The notes below the pieces were generated by a model. That model did not search any database and was not told the DNA's origin. It saw only the letters and a program-made list of their open reading frames with translations. From Smittia aterrima (lineage: Eukaryota; Arthropoda; Insecta; Diptera; Chironomidae), in contig CP093831.1 in assembly GCA_033063855.1 (NCBI GenBank), positions 18,972,001 through 19,036,000 of the forward strand: a stretch of DNA of 64,000 nucleotides, in the 5' to 3' direction. Each line of letters begins with the position of its first letter. Within the stretch, counting starts at the first letter, position 1. The translations under genes and the position numbers were made by a program. Positions 35,901 to 48,980 of the stretch are shown piece by piece.

Positions 35901-38900
35901 TCAGATCAATTGTAATAAAACGAAAATTCGTCTTAAAGCAGTTGTCGTGACTTACTGGAATTTATGAGTTTAGCTTTATCATAGGAGGAGCGAAAATTTA
36001 CGATCACATTGTTTCTTCATTGCTCGTGAATTGAATTATGTTCTATGTCAATTGAATAATAATCACAACTGTGGAAAACCTTGAGGCTCAAGGATCGCTG
36101 AATCATTCAGAACGACTCGTTCTAGTCGTCGATTTTTAAATCTGATGACAATGCCATGTTTCAGCCTCAGACGTGCTTCACCTTGCTTCTTGACATGATA
36201 TAGTCTACTGAATTTCTCGTGATAGAAATTACTTGAAATAAGTCATTTTTAATTAAAAATCATGGAGTTGAAAAAATTGAAAAACCATTTGAAAATAAAT
36301 TGTTACTTTAGAAATGTCGCCCAGAGAAATATTTAAAATCCAGAATTTTCCATAGAAGTCTGTCTGTTCTTGTCAACTAATCGACATTAAAGAATGCAAT
36401 TGCACAAGACTGTCGCCCGCCTGTCGTGCGGTTTTATCGTTAAGCTTAGAAAACTTTCTCGTATGAAAATTTCCAATTTCTAGTGTCACTCTCACGACAT
36501 GTCGATATCTGGTAACCCGAGACTTGTCACAGTTTCTCCTTTTTGAGTGTGGTTCATGTATAATTACTCAAGAAACAATTTTCACGACACATTGCGATGA
36601 GTTCTTGAGAACATGTCGACGTAAAAAGCGGAATTTTCTAATATGATTTTCGGGTAATTGACTTGTTCATGTTTCACGTCTCTGGTTCAAAAATAACTGC
36701 AGCATAGCTTTTTTCACTTTTCAAACATGAACAGTTTTGCTTCTTACAGTTTCATTCTCAATTACTTTTGCTCACATGCAATGCCGCTCTGGCCGAGCAT
36801 TGATTTGCGACGGCTGTTTGAGGCATTCGAAACGCAATTACTTCCAACAATCAGACATAAAGTTGAAAAGTCGAGTGAATCTAATTCGTTAATTGCTATC
36901 ATCAGTTCTCTGTTTTTCACATCATCCACACTTTGGACTCATTTAGAAATAAACGTAATGGCGTCGAATTTTCTCTCATATAAACAACTAGCCACCGCTC
37001 TATCATTTGTTACCAAAATTTACTGAACAAGAAGCTTCATATGAAAAATATGTGAAGTCCTATCCCTTCAAGCGATAGTTGACGTAGTTGACATAAAAGT
37101 TGAGCGGCTTTTCAAAGTAGTCGCAAAGAGAACATTAATTAGGCATCAAAAAATATCGCAAGTTGTTGAGAGTTAAAAGCTTTAAAAATCATATTCGACT
37201 GCAATTTAATGCCTTGACAACCATTTTCCTTCGCATTCTGACAGTTTTTCCAGAAAAACATCAAAAACAATAATTAGCACGAGGTCACAAAATTCAAGAG
37301 CTGCATGAATCTAATTAAGTTCTTCATTTACATTCAAATGAGTGATATCAGGGAAGCACACATTTTCGATGAGTACATAATTTAACGAGCTCCATGACAA
37401 ACAAAATAAAATTCGGCTAATAGTAAACATAATATTATCCGCGTCAATATTTACAGCAATCCATGATGAATCTCTAATAAAACTGCATCATGCTAGTTCG
37501 ATCTAAAAATAAATCACAAGCAGGAGTTCATTCAACTGAAATCTCTACTTAAAGGAATGAAGACGAAGAAGATTATAATCAAAACCTAAGCTAAGATCCT
37601 ATAAATAAATCAAGTTTATTTTTGCTTTATTGGAAATATTTTGCGCGTCAATCGAAAAATTTTAATTTTACTAACGAGTTAATCAGTAGGATCATTTCCA
37701 ACTTCTGAAAAGGACGCCAACTTAAAACAGTGTCGAAAATAAAATTCTTATAACTTACAGAATATGTTAATCTCATTGAGTCGATCACGAATTTATCGAC
37801 AGATAATAGACCTTTCAAGAGCTCAAGTGAGTGAAGATATAATTTTTCTTTCAGTAAAGTGTCAATGTGTCAGTTGCAAGGTGAAACAAGAAGTTTTCTT
37901 AATGAGAAAGTCGATACTGTCTGGACGGCCTGTGATTTATTCTTCGACTCAAATTACTCTAAACGAAAAGAAACTTCCGATCGGAGATTGTGAAATTAGT
38001 AAGCAATCTCTAATTTCTTCTGTTTGGTCTGGAAAAGTTGTAAATTGATTTTCGTATTCTTATTTCGTTTCACTGTTTGCTTTTGACCAACGAGTGTTTA
38101 GATTCAGTTCAAGCGATTCCGTTCTATTGAAAGGGTGCTCTATGTCGACGTTCATTTGATGAAAAGAAAACGCTGTAGATTGAAATCAACGATAGCATGT
38201 TTGGCTAATTTTCCTTCTCGATCTGAGTAACCGAGCGAGCTTTTCGTTCTCTGCCTTCATTATTCACCGTGAACTCATTCTCTCTCTCTTTCAATGAGTG
38301 AACTTTTTAATTAGTTTTCTCCGAAATTCCAACATCGAAAAGCAATAAAACTGTTATTCAAATTGTAAAGTTTCGCTTGACGTTCGAGAACACTTAATTA
38401 AGGAGTAAAGAGGGAGAAAGTGCAAAGGACTTTCCAACGGAAGCGTGATTGTGAAATTTTCAATTAAAAATTGCAAGGAATGCGCCCGACGAAGGAAGTG
38501 GCGATAAAGTTACCAGCAAAAAAACTAATTAGAACTCAACAAATTTAAATTACGAGTTCTTTCCTATTAACCAAAATCAATAGTTGCCATTAATCGATCA
38601 TCTTCGACTAAATACAATAATTCTTCCAATAAAAAATAAAAAATGTTTCCTCTACATGGAAAAGTTTTCGCAGCAAATTATTTTACGCCACAACTAGTCG
38701 ATTTAAATTATATTGTTGGCAATTCGTTTGGTGCCTGTTTAATATTTAGTCAAAGACTAATTAACTCATCAATTCAATAGCTCATTGTCGTCCATAATGA
38801 TTGAAATTTTTTAAGAAGAAAATCCGTATCGAGTTCTTCGTAAATTTTATTTGTGAGAGATAAAAGAGAAGGGAAAATGATTGCGGAGATATTTGAGAAG

Positions 38901-41900
38901 ATTAAGGCTTTCAAAATTAGGCACAAGACTGCTTTGTTTGATCACTTTCATCCACTTTCGCGTTCCCAAGAGCAATGTTTAAGAAAATCCACATGTAATT
39001 ACGACTATTAACCCAATTTATCTTCATTACCACTCAGCATTTCTCTTTTTGACGAAGAGCTCAGTCGGGCAACGTTTTATGAGACTTATTCAAGATTTTC
39101 ATTTAAATTTTCATTTGTCAATCTTGAGCACTTGACAGCCTACAATTGCATTATATGCTGTCATGGTTATTGTGATTTTAATGCTTTTTTGAGGAAAACG
39201 ACAGCAAACTTTATTCCAATTTTCATTATTGTCACAAACTAGACCAAGCTGATGTGTGGCTGAAACATAAATTTGTTGTAAAGATCGAAGGAGAGGATCA
39301 AAATCTCTGTGGTTAAAACAATTATTTTATGTTGGCTTGTTGTGCTCCCGTCTATTTGTTTATCGCCCATCGACTTATAAGTTAAGTGTTGATTAGCTTT
39401 GTGGTGACTTAGTCTTTGACTTCAAATAAACTTTAAGGTGTACTAAAAAGCTAATCCCGCTAATGACATAAAAAGACCACAACCATTTAAATTAAGCGCC
39501 CCAAAAGCTTTAAAATTCGTGTTGGACAATAATATAAATTTATTTTCTTTCTTTGGAAGATTCCCAAAGAAACATAAAAAGTGCATCGAAGTGTTTCAAA
39601 ATATACGTCGAGTCGTTGTTTCTGCCATTTAGCGCCACAACATTTTTTGCTTTTAAATACAGCTCAAGTGCTTTCTCTATGGCGTTGAGTTGATACTAAT
39701 GTTGCATGTTTCTCGGTCGAGTGCATGCGGTCCGAAAAAGATTAAGAAATAGAGCAAAGTTCGTACAAATAATATGGAGGGTTTTTTTTTTGTAAGGGAA
39801 TTTGCCAAGTGTTTCGATATGAAAATTCACGATTGAAAAAAAGCCCCAAAAATCGGAATGATGAAAATATTTCCCAACAACTCTTCGACAGAAACATCCT
39901 GTTCAGCTGGTTCAAAATTTCAATTAAATTGATTACAAATCACAATCATGTTGGAGGATTAATTGAAAGGAAAACTCAAAATCCTATACACAAATGAGCG
40001 AAATTGTCGTGTTTATCGGATGGAGTTTATTTTCTCATGAGACGACCTAACATGATCAATCACGGCCCAAAAACAACTTCCACGCGACCAGAAATCTGTT
40101 CGTCAACACGATACATAGCCGAACACACACAATATTCACCAGCAGAACAGTCACTCCTCATTGCACAAAATTGCAAACAAAACGTAATTCGATAGCAAAT
40201 AGCGACAAACTGAGTTGACTAATGTATTGCATTTATAAATTTAAAATATTACCCTGCGAATGCTCCATGTTAAATGTTTATGTGTTTCGGCGTCGTGTCT
40301 TGCTATTATTAGCTCACGACCGCCTCGACGAGTGAAGCAAGTTCAACAAACCTTGTGTAAGATGTTTGAGGAAACCTTTTTAATTACAAGATTTCATCTT
40401 GTTTTCACGAGCAATCTACAAGACACAAGATCCATAAATCAATTGGATTTACTTCAATTATTTCTCTCGAGACAAACGCAATATGAGACGTTCTATTTCT
40501 TGCCATCACAGAAATCCAATTTATTTGATTTTACTCAAGTTTTTCCTGCAATTCGTCAAGGAGATGGAAGAGATTAATCAATTTTTACAAAGTTCCTTTT
40601 CAATTCATTTCACTCCCCATATCCCTTCGTTTTCTTGAACAGCAGAAAAGCGATTGGATAGATAATCACGAGACTTCTTGTGAAGTTAATTAATTAATTC
40701 GGTCTCTTGTTTCGCACCACTTCTATGACGATAGATGTCATCAAGCAATTAATATAATTTTTTGTGTTTGCTGTTTGTTTCTCTTCAAAACTTCTCAATC
40801 AGTTCATCACAGAGAAACTGTCTAAACCGGTCTTTGTTTCTGTGGCTAGAGTAATTTTCTATCTCGTTGCCCGTTAATATGTCATGCAAGGGGCAAGCGA
40901 AAGAGACGAAAGCGAAAAGTTTTGACACGAACGACGAAAGACAGCAATCTCCCTTTTCACTCGCGCAATTATTAAAGGTGAAGGCAGTTAAGCCGAGTGA
41001 GAGGAGGCAAACAAAAAAAAAACGGTAAATGGTGAGAACCCTTGCCTGTGAGACCTTTTTACAATCGACGTCATCGAAGGAAATGTTCATTAATTAAGTT
41101 AGAGAATTGCAAACTTCCTCGACGATGAAGCAACCGCAAACAACTCTTTAAAATACCACGAGAGTTTCGTGTTTCAAGATTCTCTACATTTTTGTCATAC
41201 AATGTTAAAGAAATCAAGTTTCCAAGGTAACTTTCGCGAACTTAGGTAAACTCAGCAATGTAACGAGCGGTGAATATTCATTTTAATTAAAATTTAGGAG
41301 TGGAAAATCATTCCGAGTTGGCAGAATTTTATCGTCGCTTTTGCAACGATTTCCATTTTAAGCCTCGACGTGATTTGCTTTATCTGACAGCTTCGTCACA
41401 ATGAAAGTTTCTCATAAGAAAAGAACCTTCTGTTGTTTTCTAAAAGAATCCTGTAAGCTTTAATGAGCTCCATACACACGAAACTTTCTCTCAATTACGA
41501 AAGCGATTTTAATTAGGTTTCCTTGCGCGTCTTAATATTAATTCAAAGTCTTTAAAGATTTCCGGTTTCTTGAGTTGACTTGAGAATTTTATTCGACGAA
41601 TTAAATAAATCCCTCGTGAAGAAATCTCAACTTCCTTTTGATGTGCACTGATCCGTTTTGTGGTTTTATTTCAATTTCGTGGCCGAACGATAAAAATTCT
41701 CTTTTCGTATTTTATTTCTTACGACATTTTTCTGCTTTAAAAGTTTTTGATCGACAAAAGCCAAAGCTAAGCCAATTCTCATCTGTGAATAATGAATTAA
41801 AGGCAGATAAACCTTGGAAAAAGCGCGAATGAAATGGTCCGAGAAGCTTTTTCCCATAAATTCACAAAAGGTTTGCGAATATTCTGTGATAACGAATATT

Positions 41901-44900
41901 CTGTCTCTGATAGAAAATTATTTTTTAAAGCTGAGAAAACTTTTTAAACAAATTTAAATTAAGTAGAGCGTCTCATGTTTCATCGCGGTAAATGTTTCAT
42001 CGCGGTAATTGGGTTGGGTTCCACAATTTTCATAAATTAGCTTCTTATAATTTATAAACTTCGAGAGTTGTATTTTTTTCCCGTAAAAGTGATAGATCTT
42101 CTATCAGAATTGACAATCCGGATTTCATAAATGTCTTCGCCAAAGTCAGAATAAATTACCAAAGTTGGAGTTTTGTTTTCCACAGCAAAAAAAGAAAAAA
42201 ACAGTGTTTTTCCGTCACGGTTTTTTCATTGTGTGAAAACATTATGGTAAAACCTTTGATATATTTCAGTTCCATATTTATCAGAGAACGTTGTAATAAC
42301 TTTTAATTTGTATCTTTATAAAGTTAATTAGCACTTATAATGATTTCTTGATCATCGCGGTAAAAACTTAGATCATTGCGGTAGCAAATTTTGCTTTTAA
42401 AACAAGAAAAAGTCGGTTACGAAAAAAACTTGGCAAAACTTAGCAAAACCGAGCAAGTCAGTAAACAAACTAAAAGTAAATCGAAATATTAAACATTTAA
42501 TCTTCTATTCTAACTAAATTCTTTTTATTCACTAATTCAAAAACATAAAAACACCGTCTTGGTCATATTTCAGCTCTTCAAATTGAAACCTGTAAAAGAA
42601 AAGACATGAAAAAGGATTAGTAAAGCCAGTTGAACAGATTACTAAACTTCTAAAGTTAAGAAAAAATCGGACAGCGGTCTTCTGCACAGGTAGTTTCCAA
42701 ATTGCTAAGCCAGTTGATGATTTCTTCACTTTTATTGTATTTTCACTCACTCTACTTACTTCTCGTAGTCCCATGATGCTGTTAAAGATGATCCAATGTC
42801 CTTCCGATGATGATCTGCTCGTTGAGACTAAAACACTTCTTTGTTCGTCCTCTCCGCCTAAAAATAAACAAAAATTAGTAAGAAAACCTCGAAAAGAAGA
42901 TGAAACTCACCTAATATTGCTTCCTTCTGCTAAAAGTGTCGCTCCGGTGTCCTTTCCGATGTTATTTTGCTTGCTGAAACCCCAAATGTTGATTCTCCTT
43001 CAACACCTGAAAAGAAATAGAAAAATTAGCTGAAAAACTCAATCGGAAGATGTGACTTACCATTCTTTGAACTCTGCTGGTGTCGCTGCTTCTTTTAATC
43101 ATCTTTTTATAACTTCCCGGCACTCACTTCCACCGAATTAGAAGTTTTAAATTCAATGTTCCATCGCAGTAAAAATAAACCGACAAAATAAATTTGAAAA
43201 ACTGAGCTCCTTAGTTTGCCCAGTTTTCCCATACACGATGATCAATGTGTTTATCGCAGTGATTCAAGTGTTTATCGCAAGGGTTCAATGTGTCACGTTT
43301 TGTTAATTTGTGGCGGCCGCGTTAGAGATTAATTTTTTTAAACAGTTGATTCGGATTCACAAAACTTCAAGCACTTAAATAAATTTTAAATATGTACAAT
43401 ATCCGATATACGGAAAAAGTTATTAGATGCCGAAGTTGAAAATGACAAAATTACCGCGATGAAACATGAGACGCTCTATTCATTTCTAATCACCACGAAT
43501 GATTAATTTGATATAAACTCTGACTAATTAGCAATTACTATTCATTCAATTACTTTCATTTTGAGCAAATTTGTCAACTTCGTTCAAAGTCAAATTGATA
43601 TTAATTTTCGTCCGAAAAAAATATTCATTGTCGTGTTAATTCTGTCATTTTTTGCTTCGTCGCTCAAGTAATTTTAATGTCTCGCGTTTCATTTTCATTT
43701 TGAAGCTTCTCATCTCAGCTCGCTCTTGTCGTGTGTGCCTCTTTTTTATATTTGAACAATTGTGTTTTTATCGCAAAGGAAATAAATGAGTTTTGTATTT
43801 TTGCATACACGAAGCGTCGACATTTAAGTGGCAACAGCCGAAAATTATCAGAATGAAACATTACGATTTCTGTAGCTTAATGAATCATGCGACCCGTTAA
43901 CTGGGGTTGAGTGACTTCAATTGTATCGTAAGCAAGTGGTGTTCGCGCAATTATTCATTCGCTCGCGAGCGAATTTATTAATTCTGGTGAAAACAATTGC
44001 AACGGGTAAACAGTTATGCCGTCGATGATCTTTGGACTTGATATGTTTTGATTGAAGTCCATTTAAAGCCACGAATTCAACTGTAAACTGAATGAATCAT
44101 CTATCAACTTTTTCACTCACAGTATTTATCAAATGCAAGTTACAAATGAAAAATTCCTCGGCTTTAAAAATTTAAATATTCATAATCTTTCCATTGTTTT
44201 CAAAAACATGTAAATAATTTTTCTCTCAGTTTTGTCGCTTCGCTCATTCAACTCCAATTAAAATATGAATCAGACGTAGTCGTCTCCACTTGTCCGCACG
44301 CAGTGATACGACTTGAAAGGAAATGACTAAATCGTCATCGGGTGTCGACGCTATGTGGTTGACAATAAATCACATTGAAATTCCACCGGCATCTCACAGC
44401 GAAGATAATGGCAGTAAATAACAAGATTAGAGCGATTATCATTCTTCTTGCCTAGGAAGAAAGCAATGTTTTGCGCTCGAACTAATGAAAATAAGAACGG
44501 TCTTTGGTTGAAACGAGAGAAAACAATTCTAATCCTATCTTAAAGTCTTCAAAAATTATTACCAACTCATTGAAAAGTTGAATGGCACGAGGAGAAAAAG
44601 AAACTGAGAAGGGGGTTTACGGTAAGCTAAGATAGTTATCATTTTCTATTTACGAGTCATTATAAAAGAAAATCTCCAACTTTCTGTCGTTTTGATATGT
44701 CTCGCGGAGCGATAAAGCAAAAAGGTTCGAAGATGGTTTGTCGGTAATAATTATTATCCATAAACAAACTTTTATTACTCGGGCAAGCAAGGAAGTAGCA
44801 ACAAACGAAGAAGGTAAATAACACGACACAGTTAATGGAACACTGATTATTTTGTTCTGTTGAGCCGTTTAAGCGAGGAACCATCCATGCGAAAAATATA

Positions 44901-45893
44901 TAAAAATACATAAGCATCTATAGATTTCACTTCACAGTGGATATTTATAAGAAAAGTTTATCCGATGCGCTGAGCTAAATTTCAACCATTTCTGAAAAAC
45001 AGTTTTCTTGCTCTTTGCAAAACTTTCTTCTGAGACTTCTATTCAATTACAAAGTGGAATGAGTGAAAAGCTAGAAAGAATTAAGACTCTTTAACAGCAA
45101 TCTAAAGGCGAATTTTTTGAGCGGATATTGATACGTCGCAACATGAAATACATATTGTAAGAATTAATCGAATTGAAGCATGAGCGGAATAAAATGCAAT
45201 AAGTTCTTGACCGACGAAATTCCGCAACGTTTTATAGGTTTCCCAGGAAGAACCCATAATTTAGTAAAAAAGGAAATTACCAGTCCATTTTGTTGGGGAT
45301 AAATTCTTGAGTACAAAGTCGCTACAGCTGAGCCATTCAATTAAGATAAGATAAGAATTCCCCCTATCCGTGCGGCCTAACAAATTGTTATCTCTAAATC
45401 ATTGCGATCGCTTGAACTTAAAAGAAATTCCTAAATAATCAAACCGAATAAAATGAAATCAATTTCTTTTCTTTGAAATTTCCGTAAAACATTTCTGTTC
45501 ACTCTCGATTAAGTTTTTTCAAGAAATAAAAAAATCTAAAATTTACTTCCTGATCAGTGATCGAGAAAGCAGGGCGAGACGAATCGTCTGCAATCTGTTT
45601 GAGGTTTAAGCGTCCATCAGATTCCACGTCGCCGAATCGATTTCACAATTCATTTTCATTCGAACCAAGTAACCAAAAGAAAATTAAATAAACTATTAAA
45701 AAAGTTTAAATGCAGAAAAAAACCAGAACAGAAAGAATTTTGAAAGTAGAATCTTTGTAGTTGATTTAACTGAAATAGACGTTTTAAGGAAGCCGCAACG
45801 AGTTTGTGTAGATGAAATAGACTCGAATAGACCTACCTTTGCACCAATTTGATTTCCACATTGACCCGCTTGCAAGTGTACAATTTCTCTCAT
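29902..45893 (-). CDS. betaTub60D: Beta-3 tubulin (betaTub60D type), with 14.5-kb first intron
   Basis: Beta-tubulin isotype used in Drosophila in developing muscle and other mesodermal cells. Exons on the minus strand: 45893-45837 (MREIVHLQAGQCGNQIGAK), 31281-31173 (FWEIISEEHGIDATGIYKGE), 31100-29902; total 454 aa, the length of Drosophila beta-3. The diagnostic feature is a six-residue insertion AASRSS between YYNEAS and GGKYVPRA, at the exon 2/3 junction; Drosophila beta-3 has a similar insertion there. The substitutions CGAYGKLF and VPNPSYGDLN and the tail DVEEGEVDGECV also fit beta-3 rather than beta-1. GGGTGSG is intact. Exon 3 uses the acceptor CTAG just before CAGCTTCG; a second AG three bases on would shorten the insertion by one residue. 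Intron 1 is 14,555 bp (31282-45836) and interrupts after codon 19, as in beta-1. Confidence 0.97.
31282..45836 (-). other. First intron of beta-3 tubulin (14.5 kb)
   Basis: Donor GTAGGT after the AAG codon of exon 1; acceptor TTGCAG before FWEII. The interior has no convincing host gene; many short frames (for example 34116-34427, 36727-37026, 37764-38048, 40260-40577) lack domains. It carries one transposon-like element (41964-43478), an 18-bp sequence repeated at 33501 and 34882, and a MEF2-like CTAAAAATAA at 37503-37512. In Drosophila, introns and upstream DNA of this gene are known to carry muscle enhancers, so regulatory content is plausible but not shown here. Confidence 0.85.
41964..43478. 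mobile_element. 1.5-kb transposon-like element with perfect 28-bp inverted ends
   Basis: The left end 41964-41991 starts TAGAGCGTCTCATGTTTCAT; the right end 43451-43478 is its exact reverse complement (28 of 28). If the outer TA is a duplicated TA target, the element proper is 41966-43476, which would fit Tc1/mariner-type insertion; this is inference. CATCGCGGTAA-like motifs recur inside: near 42001, 42352, 42371 (variant), 43161, 43252 and 43271 (CGCAGT/CGCAAG variants). On the minus strand, exon-like blocks with good splice signals are seen at 43006-42911, 42857-42760 and 42589-42532, but they do not join into an open frame. No transposase was recognised. Confidence 0.82.
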
Positions 45894-48800
45894 TTTGCTT
45901 TAAATTTTCCTTTTCACAAAGTAACTTTCAGAAGTTTTAAATTTCAAACTTTATTTTTTCAAAGAAGAAAAATAAAACTTTGTTACAAGTATCCACAGAA
46001 CTTTTTTTTTGCTTGCAAATAATAATCCACAAAAAGCGTTGTTGACTGAAGGAGAGAAGACTTCCAACTGATCGACTGCACGATGTCTGAAGAACTGAAT
46101 TTGAAAGCATGAATCAAAATATGATTTCAATTTTTGTTTTCTTTATCTTCTCGTTTTTATTTCTTGTTCATTTTTCACTGTTCTCACACATCAAGGTTTA
46201 AGTGTGTTGATCGAGTGCTGCGCTTACTATCAAGTACAAATTTCCAAATGATACCAATATTACTAAGCCGAATGTTAAACGTGGAGAGTAGATGATTTTT
46301 TTTGTTGTTAAAGAAATTGTTCTGTGGAAGATCGCGGCCTCATTGCGTGTCTGCTTAAGCTGAGCTGTGGATGTAAATGAGTGCTCCGTTGGAAAAATGT
46401 TTGAGTTTTGATGAAAGTTTTTTTTTTTTTAAATATATATTTCGGGAGGACCCAATTAAAAGAACTCTATTTAATAATTAAAAATAATTACTTCAAAATA
46501 GGTGAAAGTTAGGCACAATAATTTTTTTCTTGCAAAATTTTATTTCCTAAAATATCTCGACATGAATATTTTTTTCCGTGTCGAGACAAATGAGAATTGC
46601 ATGAACGTTCTTCTCCTTAAGTGTTCTCCCATCATGCGTCGCTTTCATTTCGTGCATGTGTTGATGTATTCGTTTGCTTAATCATGAACATTTCCATAAT
46701 CCCTCGAGTGTGCTGCGAAGAAACTTATGGTTCTTCGAGATGACTCAACCACATGAAAGTTTTTTTTTGTTGCTTCGTTCCAAGTGTCGCATAAGTTATG
46801 TGAGCTGTATCATTCGATGCTAAAATATTCTACATCGATGGGAAGCATTTTGCGAAACGTTCTAATTAGTCAACTTATTATTATAATGTTACTATCTTGC
46901 CACTTAGGATTTTCCTCGTCGTAAATTCTCTGACAAAGAACTTCGTATCTCTCCGTGATTTAATGAGTCTTATGATTACAGTTAATTGACATCAAGTTCT
47001 TTCTCCTCCATTTATTATTTCAGCTCGGATTCATTCAACAAATCGAGCAGAGCTCAATATCAGCGAGAGAAAACTTTAAAACTGTTTCAATCTTTCTTGT
47101 TTTCTTCAAGTTCTCGAAAACTGTAAATTGAAACATTTGCGATTGCCACACGGCGGCGAGCTATGAAGAATGAATCAAGCTTGAAGAACTCTACGCATTG
47201 AAACAATATCGAAATGCTTGAACGAATTTCGTATTCCTTTTCAGTTTATACGCTCGTGAGCTTAAACAATTTCTAATTACAAGATTTATCTCGAGCCGTT
47301 CGCTGTTGAAGTCATCAAATGAATTTCTTAGATATTTATTTGTTCTTCATCTTCTCCTAGCATTTGACTCGACTCATTTGGCAATGAAAAATTCTGGGCA
47401 TTTCGTTGAAAGAATAATTATCCGTCTGGAAAATTGATATGCCATGCTTCTGAACCGTGATTGAACGTTCTGAGTCAATTGTTAGATGAGTAAAGTTTTT
47501 GAATGGAAAAGCGACATTGCTCACTCGAATATTCGAGTAATGTTTACTTTCTTCGTCGATGTTATTCATCGCATCTAATTTTATCGAGTCTTTATTATTC
47601 TACTGAGATTGCAGCGACGACTCAATGGTTTTTAATGATGGTAGCAGTAGCACGAGAGATGAACATAGAGATTGAGTCGCTCAAAGAGTTTACGTTGTTT
47701 GAAGCAAGCTGCTTTGTAATGTAATCGCTTGACTCGAGAGAATGGAGCGGATTAATTAACTCTGTTTGCATGCTTCGCAAGCGTCTTTGTTCACGATCAC
47801 TTTATCAGCTTAAAAATCTTTCGAAACTATTTTAATCGCTAGGTTGAAGTTCGATCCAGATAGTTGAAGCAATCAGCGCTGTCTCGAGCTCACGCCTTTT
47901 GTATCGCGTCAACTAGAATCCCCCCTTTGTTATGACAAACATTCCTTCCCGGGTGTCAAAAATATAATTATTATTGTTTGTCATTACGAGGCAAACGGTT
48001 TCTTCTCTCAATTGTCCTATTCACATTCATACGGAGCGACAAAGATTCGTGAATAAGGAACGTAACGAAAAATAATTGCTAGCGCCCTTTAAATTTAAGT
48101 AAATCTACACTGTATATCGTCACGTAATTTATCAACGATCTCACAGCATGCATTTGGATTGAAGTCGACATTTGCCAAGCACATGTCGCAGCATCTAATA
48201 ATTGTACTCGAGGATGTTAAATGGTGCTCGGGTTCATTTTTTGGTCGTTGTTGGTAGCTATAAATAGATTTGTGCATGCATCTTCTCTTCCTTTCTCACC
48301 GTGTGACATGAAAGAGATCAACGAGCAATGAAAAAAAAGAATTCTTTTTGGCGAATCTCTTGAAATAATTGAAACGAAATACTTTCCATCGTAAAATACT
48401 TTTATGCTTCTCGTTGTATGTCGTTGATTGCCTCCAGATCTATGGCTTAACGTATCAGCCACCATTGAGTACAATGCTTTTCGGATTTTTCGGTCGTTTT
48501 CGATTTTTATTGCAGCATGTTAGCGCAACGGGTGAAAATTGCCGTGAGATGTGTTTCCATTATGTTTGTATGTACCAGCAAACAGTCGGAAAGCATAGTT
48601 AAAAGAGGTTTTCCTCTTGCTGTTATTTCTTTTTTCTACGATACAACGAATGGTTTAAAATAGATTTCCAATGGATTGTGAACAACTTTTTTTCTGTATG
48701 AATTTGAATGCGCTCGTTCAGAAGAGTTTTATTTCAGTTTTTTGTTATTTATTTCGTTGCAGCTTTCTCACATGCAATTCCGAATAGCCACGTTGGCTTA

Positions 48801-48980
48801 ATTAAATCTCGTTGGTTTTTATTGTCTGCAGAAATGAAGAAACGGAGCAATTTGTGTGAAATGATAATTCGATTGATAATACACAAAAAGCGGATCAGAC
48901 GGCTACATAAGTGAGAGTGCGCAGGGGTTTGCGCAATAAAGAGAAAACATTTGTAAGGTTCATTTTAAACAAGATTTTTT
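45894..48980. other. Upstream region of beta-3 tubulin
   Basis: Starts with the beta-3 5' UTR and promoter on the minus strand (start-codon context AAAGCAAA-ATG). An initiator-like TCAGTT on that strand, with its A at 46069, is the best start-site candidate; no TATA box was seen. The rest is AT-rich DNA with small frames and no recognised gene. Confidence 0.45.

Noticed and set aside
36727..37026. Open frame of 99 codons in the beta-3 intron
   Set aside because: No domain, no splice context, and composition like the rest of the intron.
46064..46071. Initiator-like TCAGTT upstream of beta-3 tubulin
   Set aside because: No TATA box and no good downstream promoter element at the set distance; too weak for a feature of its own.
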